Assembly (NCBI RefSeq): GCF_007786455.1 | Contig: NZ_VNJK01000001.1 | Span: forward strand, 2,316,074-2,380,073 | Origin: Paenibacillus agilis | GTDB lineage: Bacteria; Bacillota; Bacilli; Paenibacillales; Paenibacillaceae | Direction: 5' to 3' | DNA: 64,000 nucleotides | Shown: positions 18,383-25,907 of the stretch, piece by piece | How the letters are laid out: every line of letters starts with the position of its first letter | Numbering within the stretch: the first letter of the stretch is position 1 | The notes under the pieces: model-generated | The model's database searches: none | What the model was told of the DNA's origin: nothing | Seen by the model: only the letters and a program-made list of their open reading frames with translations | Program-made: the position numbers and the translations under genes

Positions 18383-19018
18383 ATGGATATTACAAAAAAA
18401 AGTACAAAAGATAAAATTGTGAACTTGTTAAAAAAAGAAGTCGTCTTAACTGTAAATGAACTTAAAGAACTTCTAGATATAACCCATATGGCTGTAAGAA
18501 AGCATTTAATTGTTCTGGAAAAAGACGGACTGCTTGTAACGAATGAGGTCAGGCAGCCAATGGGGAGACCAATTCAAACCTACTCCTTATCGGAAAAGGC
18601 GGAGGCATTATTCCCTAAAAATTATGATGGAATTAGTATTGAATTTCTTCATGATATTAAAGAGCTGTATGGTAACGAAGCCATTCAGCGCCTCTTTGAC
18701 AAGAGACAGGAGCGGCTGACGAATGAGTATCATACAAGAATGCATAGCAAGACCGCTTCCGAGAAAATGACAGAGATGGTTCACATTCAAAATGAAAAAG
18801 GATATATGGCTGGGTATTCGCAAATTGATGACAACACCTATGAATTAGTGGAATACAACTGCCCTATTCTTTCTGTTGCAAGAGAATATAAGACTGCTTG
18901 TCATTGCGAAACCGATATGTTGAAGCATGTACTAGACGCTGATGATATATCGAGAACCTGCTGTCGCACAGATGGAGATAACTTCTGCAAATTTGTCGTG
19001 ACATTTGATAAAGAATAG
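18383..19018 (+). CDS. SufR-like winged-helix regulator with C-terminal cysteine cluster
   Basis: 211 residues. The N-terminal DeoR/ArsR-type winged helix (about 8-75, TVNELKELLDITHMAVRKHLIVLEKDGLL) is followed by a domain with six Cys at 160, 173, 175, 193, 194 and 202. The C160-x12-C173 spacing matches the start of the [4Fe-4S] ligand pattern of SufR, the repressor of suf Fe-S assembly genes. The later spacings differ, so ligand identity is open. GGAGG precedes the ATG. Likely it autoregulates and controls the divergent HesB-like gene (inference). Confidence 0.82.
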   Translation: MDITKKSTKDKIVNLLKKEVVLTVNELKELLDITHMAVRKHLIVLEKDGLLVTNEVRQPMGRPIQTYSLSEKAEALFPKNYDGISIEFLHDIKELYGNEAIQRLFDKRQERLTNEYHTRMHSKTASEKMTEMVHIQNEKGYMAGYSQIDDNTYELVEYNCPILSVAREYKTACHCETDMLKHVLDADDISRTCCRTDGDNFCKFVVTFDKE

Positions 19019-19032
19019 TGCACAAATAGTAA

Positions 19033-19077
19033 AAGACGCTTCTCTTTCCTGCTTTTTTACAGAAAGGGACGCGTCTT
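19033..19077 (+). terminator. Terminator after SufR-like gene
   Basis: Arms AAGACGC/GCGTCTT with further CTTTC/GAAAG pairing, followed by CTTTAC on the plus strand. Confidence 0.7.
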
Positions 19078-19123
19078 CTTTACATTTTAAAATGTTATTC
19101 AATAGTGATTCATTTATAGAGCA

Positions 19124-19155
19124 ACAGCCCCCACTTCATAATAAGTGAGGGCTGT
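19124..19155 (-). terminator. Terminator after ahpF
   Basis: Arms ACAGCCC-CACTT / AAGTG-GGGCTGT, 20 bases beyond the ahpF stop codon. The T tract is weak on both strands, so efficiency is uncertain. Confidence 0.55.
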
Positions 19156-19174
19156 CATTTTCATTTAATACAGA

Positions 19175-20704
19175 CTAATTGCGAATTAAGTAATCAAACG
19201 CACCTAGAGCGGCAGTCGCACCAGATCCCATTGAAATGATGATCTGCTTGTATGGACTGTTCGTGCAATCACCAGCAGCAAATACACCAGGTATATTTGT
19301 TGCTCCATGGCTGTTTACAACGATTTCACCCATACGCGTACGTTCAACCGTATCCGCTAACCAATCTGTATTTGGCACAAGACCAATCTGGACAAAGACA
19401 CCTTGCAGCTCGATATGTTTCACTTCTCCTGAATCACGTTCAATATAAGAAATCCCGTTTAACTTATCAGTTCCCGTTAGTTCCTTCGTTTGAACGTTTT
19501 TCAGAACCGTTACATTCGGTAAGCTGTACAGGCGATCTTGCAACACAGCATCGGCTTTGAGTTCTGGAGCGAACTCAAGTACCGTTACATGTCTTACAAT
19601 ACCAGCGAGATCAATCGCTGCTTCAACACCAGAGTTGCCACCGCCAACAACCGCAACATCTTTGCCTGCGAACAGAGGACCGTCACAATGCGGGCAGTAA
19701 GCTACCCCTTTGTTCTTGAATTCTGTTTCCCCAGGAACACCGATATTACGCCAACGAGCACCCGTCGAAATGATAACCGTCTTACTCTTAAGAACAGCAC
19801 CATTTTCAAGCTCAATTTCAATGAAATCATTCTTGTCTAGACGTGTCGCACGTTGTGTTTTCATAACATCAATACCATACTCTTTCACTTGCTCTTCGAT
19901 ACTAGCGACAAGCTTAGGACCTTCTGTGTATTTCACACTAATGAAATTCTCGATGCCCAACGTATCATTGACCTGACCACCGAAACGATCAGCAACAATA
20001 CCCGTGCGAATCCCTTTGCGAGCCGCGTAAATCGCTGCACTTGCACCTGCTGGGCCGCCGCCGACAACGAGTACATCATACGGTTCCTTCTTATCAAACT
20101 CAGATGCATCTGGAGCCGTACCCAACTTCGCAAGAATTTCTTCGACTGTCGTACGACCGCTTTCGAAAAACTCGCCGTTGAGGTAGACGCTTGGAACCGC
20201 CATTACGTTCTTTGTTTCTACCTCTTCTTTGAATACTGCACCGTCAATCATCGTATGCGAAATGCCAGAATTAAAGATACTCATCAAGTTTAGTGCTTGT
20301 ACCACATCAGGACAGTTATGACAGCTGAGACTAATATAAGATTCAAACTTATACTCGCCTTCAATGCTCTTAATTTGATCGATGATACTTTGATCTACTT
20401 TAGGAGCTCTTCCACTTACCTGTAGCAAAGCCAATACTAAAGAAGTAAACTCATGCCCGAGCGGCGTACCTGCAAAGGATACGCCCGTCTCTTCACCTAC
20501 ACGGTTCACACTAAAGCTTGGTGTTCGAGGTAATTGTGCTGTTTCGACTGTGATCATCGTGGACATACTGGCAAGCTCATCTATTAGAGACATCATCTCC
20601 ATAGATGCAGGATCATTGCCCGCACTAACTTTCAGAACGATATCCCCTTCTAAGAGTTGAAGATATTGTACTAGCTGTTGTTTGATGTCATGATCGAGTG
20701 CCAT
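19175..20704 (-). CDS. ahpF: Alkyl hydroperoxide reductase subunit F
   Basis: 509 residues. The N-terminal double thioredoxin-fold domain carries Cys 128-x-x-Cys 131 (SCHNCPDV). The C-terminal thioredoxin-reductase part has FAD site [12 protein letters not shown] (from 213), redox pair Cys 337/Cys 340 (YCPHCDG), and NADH site [12 protein letters not shown]. It passes electrons from NADH to AhpC to remove peroxides. It starts 13 bases after ahpC ends, so the two are one operon. Confidence 0.97.
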   Translation of the reverse strand: MALDHDIKQQLVQYLQLLEGDIVLKVSAGNDPASMEMMSLIDELASMSTMITVETAQLPRTPSFSVNRVGEETGVSFAGTPLGHEFTSLVLALLQVSGRAPKVDQSIIDQIKSIEGEYKFESYISLSCHNCPDVVQALNLMSIFNSGISHTMIDGAVFKEEVETKNVMAVPSVYLNGEFFESGRTTVEEILAKLGTAPDASEFDKKEPYDVLVVGGGPAGASAAIYAARKGIRTGIVADRFGGQVNDTLGIENFISVKYTEGPKLVASIEEQVKEYGIDVMKTQRATRLDKNDFIEIELENGAVLKSKTVIISTGARWRNIGVPGETEFKNKGVAYCPHCDGPLFAGKDVAVVGGGNSGVEAAIDLAGIVRHVTVLEFAPELKADAVLQDRLYSLPNVTVLKNVQTKELTGTDKLNGISYIERDSGEVKHIELQGVFVQIGLVPNTDWLADTVERTRMGEIVVNSHGATNIPGVFAAGDCTNSPYKQIIISMGSGATAALGAFDYLIRN

Positions 20705-20717
20705 TTATTATCCCACC

Positions 20718-21281
20718 TTAGATTTTGCCTACAAGATCAAGGCTAGGCTTAAGCGTTTCGCTGCCTTCTTGCCATTTCGCTGGGCAAACTTCACCTGGGT
20801 TGTTGCGCACGTATTGTGCTGCTTTGATTTTGCTGATAAGTGCACTTGCATCACGGCCGATACCACCAGCAGTGATTTCAACTGTTTGGATAACACCGTC
20901 TGGGTCGATGATGAACGTTCCGCGATCTGCAAGACCAGCGGACTCGATCAATACATCGAAGTTACGGGAGATCACATGGGATGGATCGCCGATCATAATG
21001 TACTCAACCTTACCGATTGCAGGAGAGCTTGCATGCCAAGCTTTATGTGTGAAATGAGTATCTGTAGATACGGAATATACTTCAACGCCAAGTTGTTTCA
21101 ACTCTGCGTATTGGTTTTGCAAATCTTCTAGCTCTGTTGGGCAAACGAACGTGAAGTCAGCTGGGTAGAAGCAAACTACGCTCCATTGACCTTTGAAGTT
21201 TTGCTCAGAAACTTCAAGGAATTTACCGTTTTGGAATGCTTGTGCTTTAAATGGTTGTACTTCTGTTCCGATTAGTGACAT
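20718..21281 (-). CDS. ahpC: Alkyl hydroperoxide reductase subunit C (peroxiredoxin)
   Basis: 187 residues, the usual size. Peroxidatic Cys 47 is in TFVCPTEL and the resolving Cys 166 is in GEVCPAKW, giving a typical 2-Cys peroxiredoxin reduced by AhpF. AAAGGAG precedes the ATG. Expression is probably controlled by PerR through two boxes around the promoter. Confidence 0.98.
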   Translation of the reverse strand: MSLIGTEVQPFKAQAFQNGKFLEVSEQNFKGQWSVVCFYPADFTFVCPTELEDLQNQYAELKQLGVEVYSVSTDTHFTHKAWHASSPAIGKVEYIMIGDPSHVISRNFDVLIESAGLADRGTFIIDPDGVIQTVEITAGGIGRDASALISKIKAAQYVRNNPGEVCPAKWQEGSETLKPSLDLVGKI

Positions 21282-21368
21282 GTTTATATCTCCTTTGACT
21301 TCTCAATTTATTTTTATTAAATATAGAGCAAGTTCAGGACATGCTAAAAAATAGCTGTCGAACTCACT

Positions 21369-21428
21369 TTATAATCATTATTATTTACTAGACGATGCAA
21401 TCTGTCAAGCTATTTATAATGATTATAA
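21369..21428 (-). promoter_or_regulatory. ahpCF promoter flanked by two PerR boxes
   Basis: On the minus strand, -35 TTGACA (21403-21408), 17-bp spacer, -10 AATAAT (21380-21385). The box at 21414-21428, TTATAATGATTATAA, is a perfect match to the PerR consensus TTATAATNATTATAA and lies just upstream of the -35. A second at 21369-21383, TTATAATCATTATTA, matches at 14 of 15 and overlaps the -10. Metal- and peroxide-controlled repression is expected. Confidence 0.88.
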
Positions 21429-21630
21429 AATGAGAACCTTTTTCAGTTTGGGTACGCTTAACAGAACATGAACATTATTCATTATGCTGCTAAATTCATG
21501 ATCGTATTCGTATTACAATGAAAGGCATATAAATGAAATAAGCGCGTTGCAATCATGCATCTACACGATCTAGCTGCATACGTATGTAACAGAAAGCAGG
21601 CTACGTGCAGCATTATAAGGAGGTGTGACT

Positions 21631-23355
21631 ATGACATTAATGCTTCGATTTTCGGGTAATGCTTCAGGAGACCTTACCTTTGCAGGCAATGCATTAGGTG
21701 TGAGCTCCATTGCTGAGCTGCTTCTACCTCCAGAGAGCCGTGTGCTGTACGCAGAACTTGTTTGGGCAGGATCACTTACCCATATTAGAAGTAACTTACA
21801 TATTTCCAAAGAAGCGCCTATTCATTTAACAACTCCAGAGGGAACTAAATTCCGTATTCAAGCCGATCCAGAAACGGCTTCTTATATCGGAGAAAATGAG
21901 TATTTTCGATCTGCTAACGTCACCGATATTATTCAAGTAGGAGGCGCAGGAGCGTACATTGTAAACAGTACCTCTACGAGTATGCGTCATAAAGATACAT
22001 CATGTAAGTTAATCGGATGGACACTTTGTGTTATTTATGAACACACTACTTTACCGTTAAGAAACTTAAGCTTAAATGTGGGCGGAGTTCGCGTTAATCC
22101 TTCATCATCCGTGACGACAACAATTAGCGGTTTCGGTACACCCCTTAGCGGTCCAGTAGCTGGGAAATTAGCCATGTGTATTGGGGAAAGAGATGAGCAC
22201 CATTCAGATCTTCTTGAAATTGCTACAGCGAATCCAATCGATCTTACCAACCCTAACGATGTTTTTGCTCATTTCTTCAATTCTTTGCAAGTGGAAAATA
22301 GCAACGCCCTAACTACACACAGCACATTGGCTATGCCCTATAACTATAAAAATGAAACAGGTACAAAGATCGTCAGTAGTCGCCGCTGGGACATTTCCAA
22401 TATAGATATTTCTCAATCCCTATCAAACAGTCAGACATCTGCCATGTTTCAATTCCGCACTACAGGCGATTTTTACAACTTATACGCTGCCGGAATCAGT
22501 ATTGATATTAACCAACCTCAACTAGAAGTTACTATGCGTGTAAATCGATCAGATAAACTAGAAGAGCAAGCCTTAACCTATTCCATCGTTGTCCAAAATA
22601 CAGGCATGACCTCAGTCGAATCCGTAATCATTACCGACTCTTTAGCTGATCACACGCTACTCATACCTGAAAGTGTATGTATCAATAGAAAGCTTGCTCC
22701 GCCTGACATGAATCCTACGGACGGTATTTTTGTCGGCACATTAGTTCCAGAACAATCGATTACTGTCATCTATAAAGTAAAAATGCCAGCACATTCTCAG
22801 CATAGTGACACGATTTCTATTTCTAATAAAGCATTCGCCAAGTTTCAATATCGCAGTGTAGCAGATGGCCCTATCGTAGAAGGAAATATTTCATCTAATG
22901 AAGTATTCTTCGTGATACAAGCGCCGCAAAAAGCGCAGGCAGTAGTAAAAGGTAGCCCTATTCCACTTAAAGTTAAACAGAAAATAGCGAACAAATCCGC
23001 ATATTTAGGAGACACTTTATACTTCACATTCAAAGTGACTAACGCGAGCGACTCACCTCTCGAACATGTCATATTCACCAATAATTTTGAAGACGGAACG
23101 AAATTCATTCCTAGAAGTGTGAACATCAATGGCAAGTCCAACCCTAAGTCAAAGCCAGCAGCTGGTATCTCGCTGCTCAACCTTGAATCGGGGCAATCCG
23201 TTGAGATTTCCTACTGCGTAAAGCAAATTAGCTTGCCTAAAAATCACAAGCTACGCAATCATGCCACCGTAAGCTATCGACCTGTTGGCTCTACGGACAC
23301 ATTAAGTATTCGTTCGAATATCGTTGTTATTAAATTAGAAGAACATGAAAAGTAA
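21631..23355 (+). CDS. DUF11-repeat surface-type protein
   Basis: 574 residues from ATG 21631 (AAGGAGG seven bases upstream; an overlapping GTG two codons earlier is less likely). An N-terminal region of about 290 residues (LRFSGNASGDLTFAGNALG..., later YNLYAAGISIDI) precedes two DUF11 beta-sandwich domains (about 292-405 and 435-565; VTNASDSPLEHVIFTN type). No signal peptide, LPXTG motif or membrane segment is seen, which is odd for a DUF11 protein and leaves spore-coat or non-Sec location open. Proteins of this layout occur in spore formers. Function unknown. Confidence 0.8.
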   Translation: MTLMLRFSGNASGDLTFAGNALGVSSIAELLLPPESRVLYAELVWAGSLTHIRSNLHISKEAPIHLTTPEGTKFRIQADPETASYIGENEYFRSANVTDIIQVGGAGAYIVNSTSTSMRHKDTSCKLIGWTLCVIYEHTTLPLRNLSLNVGGVRVNPSSSVTTTISGFGTPLSGPVAGKLAMCIGERDEHHSDLLEIATANPIDLTNPNDVFAHFFNSLQVENSNALTTHSTLAMPYNYKNETGTKIVSSRRWDISNIDISQSLSNSQTSAMFQFRTTGDFYNLYAAGISIDINQPQLEVTMRVNRSDKLEEQALTYSIVVQNTGMTSVESVIITDSLADHTLLIPESVCINRKLAPPDMNPTDGIFVGTLVPEQSITVIYKVKMPAHSQHSDTISISNKAFAKFQYRSVADGPIVEGNISSNEVFFVIQAPQKAQAVVKGSPIPLKVKQKIANKSAYLGDTLYFTFKVTNASDSPLEHVIFTNNFEDGTKFIPRSVNINGKSNPKSKPAAGISLLNLESGQSVEISYCVKQISLPKNHKLRNHATVSYRPVGSTDTLSIRSNIVVIKLEEHEK

Positions 23356-23363
23356 ACGAAACA

Positions 23364-23389
23364 AGGCGCTCCATCTGTTGGAAGCGCCT
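23364..23389. terminator. Bidirectional terminator hairpin
   Basis: Arms AGGCGCT / AGCGCCT with TGT loop region, lying between convergent genes. T-rich tracts are modest on both sides. Confidence 0.65.
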
Positions 23390-23418
23390 CAACTTATTTA
23401 GCTTATTGCCCTATTCCC

Positions 23419-24876
23419 TTAAAAGAAACAAAGATGCCAGTACAAGGCCCATGGTATATAGATGATACCTGTCCCAATAACAAGAAGCTCCATCTTATTC
23501 CTTCCTTGCCGTTCCCTTTTTCGTAGAGTATGCACAATTGATATAACAGTTAGAATAACAGCTGCCGTAGATACGGTTTGGAGAAGCAGCCACAGGAATG
23601 GGGTTCCGAACACAACCCATCCGACATCTCTTCCACCGTTCATCCAAATCGATACAAGATACAGCCAGAAGCCAATGATTGAAATCATAGCTGACAAGCA
23701 GATCCAATTGCTATACCCTTTAATGAGCAGCGGCTTATGATTTCGAATTTTATTTACAAGAGATACACTGAGTGCAAACAAGCAAATGATCAATATAAAT
23801 GCTGAAACGCTTAAATGCAGCCAATATAAATCATACCAGTCTATTTTCACTACTTCTTCCGGACTTGAGCTCATCTGCACGGGTGTTTTCCCTATCATTT
23901 TAGCCACAGGAGGTTTATCTTCAACTACTTGTTGTATCCAAGATGTCATTGCCTCTGCATAGCCAGGATACAGTGTCTTTAGTGTCCGAAATCCATCATC
24001 TGTATTGTTGTAAATCGAATGATCGGCTCCCTCAATAAATTGCAGCGTGTAATACCGATTTCCAGAGCTCTCAAAAGCATCTTTAAAAATTTGTGCACTT
24101 TCTGCAGGCGGGACCTGCCGATCAATGCTGCCCCATAGCGCTAGAAAAGGTTGATGAACGTTCTGGAGCACCGGTACGGGATCATGCCTATCTGATTCGG
24201 ATCGAGATAATGACAGCATAATACCAGCCCCATTGCGTACTAGGGCTTGAATGGCAGATTGATTCGTTATTCCTTGATGGCGTAGGCGATTTTCCACATT
24301 CCATGTCTGCTGCTGTATCGGAGAAATTCCTGGTCCTCCACTCGTAATGACAAAAGCAATGTCTGTAGACTTCGTTGCTGCAATCGGAGCTACCCAGGCT
24401 CCTTCACTAAGCCCCCAAACGCCAACTTTGTTCTTGATCACATCTGATCTCTTTTGTAAAGCCCGGACCCCTGCTATTAAATCCTGCGCTAGCAGCTCAT
24501 AGGATCGATTCGTTTTGGAGTAGCCTTTGCTGCGTTTGTTGTATAGTAAAGTGATTAATCCTGCTTTAGCAAATACCTCGGCTTCTTTGCGGACTGCTGT
24601 TTGATTTCCTCCTCCCCCCTCTTTGTTGATACCAGAGCCATGCGCAAGTACAATACCTGGATAGGCGGAAGATGTATGATTAGGGATTAAAATGGTTCCT
24701 TCGATGACTTCTTCGAATTCCCCTGTGCCACTCACGAAAGTAACTCTCTCCTCCCTGAAGGCCGCTGATTTTGCAAATGCCGAATTTGTAAGTCCGTTAG
24801 GAATTAGTGCGGCAATAACGCTTACGATTAGAGCGCATAAAAAAGCTTTATGAAATGTTTCTGCCTTGGTGCGCAA
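23419..24876 (-). CDS. Alpha/beta hydrolase with C-terminal membrane domain
   Basis: About 485 residues. A signal or anchor segment (FLCALIVSVIAALI) is followed by an alpha/beta-hydrolase: oxyanion region VLAHGSGINKEGG, nucleophile motif GLSEGAW, acid in LWGSIDRQVPP, and His in GADHSIYN. About 120 C-terminal residues form four hydrophobic segments. The catalytic part would face outside. The start is uncertain: TTG 24876 has GGGG eight bases upstream, while TTG 24909 gives a longer product without a visible ribosome binding site. Substrate unknown. Confidence 0.83.
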   Translation of the reverse strand: MRTKAETFHKAFLCALIVSVIAALIPNGLTNSAFAKSAAFREERVTFVSGTGEFEEVIEGTILIPNHTSSAYPGIVLAHGSGINKEGGGGNQTAVRKEAEVFAKAGLITLLYNKRSKGYSKTNRSYELLAQDLIAGVRALQKRSDVIKNKVGVWGLSEGAWVAPIAATKSTDIAFVITSGGPGISPIQQQTWNVENRLRHQGITNQSAIQALVRNGAGIMLSLSRSESDRHDPVPVLQNVHQPFLALWGSIDRQVPPAESAQIFKDAFESSGNRYYTLQFIEGADHSIYNNTDDGFRTLKTLYPGYAEAMTSWIQQVVEDKPPVAKMIGKTPVQMSSSPEEVVKIDWYDLYWLHLSVSAFILIICLFALSVSLVNKIRNHKPLLIKGYSNWICLSAMISIIGFWLYLVSIWMNGGRDVGWVVFGTPFLWLLLQTVSTAAVILTVISIVHTLRKRERQGRNKMELLVIGTGIIYIPWALYWHLCFF

Positions 24877-24909
24877 CGTGAGTACCCCATTTCTTTTAGG
24901 TTGTTTCAA

Positions 24910-25274
24910 GGATAGAGAATCATTTTAATAAAGTAACTGCTAGAAATGTTGAGACCTAACATCTATGTCATGCAGCTGCTTTCTTGATGTGACTGATGTG
25001 TAAGATCATACAGAAGATGTAGAAGAATCGTAGTGCTGAGGCAAATGAAGAGAGTCTAATCGTTGTTCATGTTCATGCACGTAGATGTGCTGCTTATAAT
25101 GGACGACTCAGAATGGTATTTATCCTTCATGACGATTTTGTATTGTAATGAACGAAAAAAAGAACCTCAGTTTTTCACTTCGGCTCCATTAAAAAATTTC
25201 CGTATAAAAGACTAGATTACATATGGATACAACCATCTATCTCTAAGTGAAGGCACGTTCGTTCTGAGTAGACT
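24910..25274. other. Intergenic stretch without a recognised gene
   Basis: No open frame with a ribosome binding site, no convincing RNA fold and no strong terminator. A weak inverted segment near 25150-25195 precedes the end of the A-type carrier gene but I cannot support it as a terminator. Confidence 0.4.
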
Positions 25275-25628
25275 TTAGCATTTGTTCACATTGCCTCGAT
25301 ATGTAGCTGTTCTAAAGCTTGCCCCACATCCACAGCTCGCTCTCACGTTTGGGTTATCCATGGTGAATCCCCCTGTCATACCTTGCACTTTATAGTCAAT
25401 TTTCAATCCGACGAGGAACTCGGCGCTCTTGGCATCCATAATAACTGGCACCCCTTTTTCCTCAAATGTAAGATCGTCTTCCGTCTTTGTATCGTCTGGG
25501 CGCAAGTCATAGGACAAACCGCTACACCCTCCATCGACGACTCCAACACGTAAAAATACGTTCTGCCAATCCAAACTGCTAAGCATTTCGTTAATTTGGG
25601 CAGCAGCATTATCACTAATTTCGATCAT
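25275..25628 (-). CDS. A-type iron-sulfur carrier protein (IscA/ErpA/SufA family)
   Basis: 117 residues from ATG 25628 (GAGGTG six bases upstream). The three conserved Cys ligands are present: Cys 35 in GGCSGLSYD and Cys 99/Cys 101 in SCGCGASF. Such proteins receive Fe-S clusters from SufBCD and pass them to apo-proteins. It stands alone, away from a suf operon, and has a perfect TATACC-AAAA-GGTATA palindrome 37 bp upstream. Confidence 0.95.
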   Translation of the reverse strand: MIEISDNAAAQINEMLSSLDWQNVFLRVGVVDGGCSGLSYDLRPDDTKTEDDLTFEEKGVPVIMDAKSAEFLVGLKIDYKVQGMTGGFTMDNPNVRASCGCGASFRTATYRGNVNKC

Positions 25629-25664
25629 CGTATTCACCTCATAAATAGAAGATTAACTCATTAT

Positions 25665-25682
25665 TTATACCAAAAGGTATAA
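25665..25682. promoter_or_regulatory. Perfect 18-bp palindrome upstream of A-type carrier gene
   Basis: TTATACCAAAAGGTATAA: seven-base perfect arms around AAAA. Its 6-4-6 core TATACC-N4-GGTATA has the same geometry as TATACT-N4-AGTATA before the SufR-like gene. Candidate operator for a Fe-S or redox regulator. Confidence 0.6.
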
Positions 25683-25907
25683 TATGTTCTTGAGCAAATG
25701 CTAACCCAAATGAACCTCATCGTCAATAAATATATTTTTTATACTCAAATATATATTTAGTAATCTAAAAAATGAATGGGTAGCTAGAGTACTTGAATTC
25801 TCTCCTATCAAAAATAAGGCTTATAGAATGTGCCACTTCATTATGTGCATGCAAGAAAAATGTTCATATGATTGAGAAGAGAGACTTTTAAAAGGATGGG
25901 TGATCTT

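Noticed and set aside
21577..21592. CATACGTATGTAACA before the DUF11 gene and a near-copy CATACGCATGTAACA around 39308
   Set aside because: The second copy sits downstream of the response regulator with no consistent position; probably chance.
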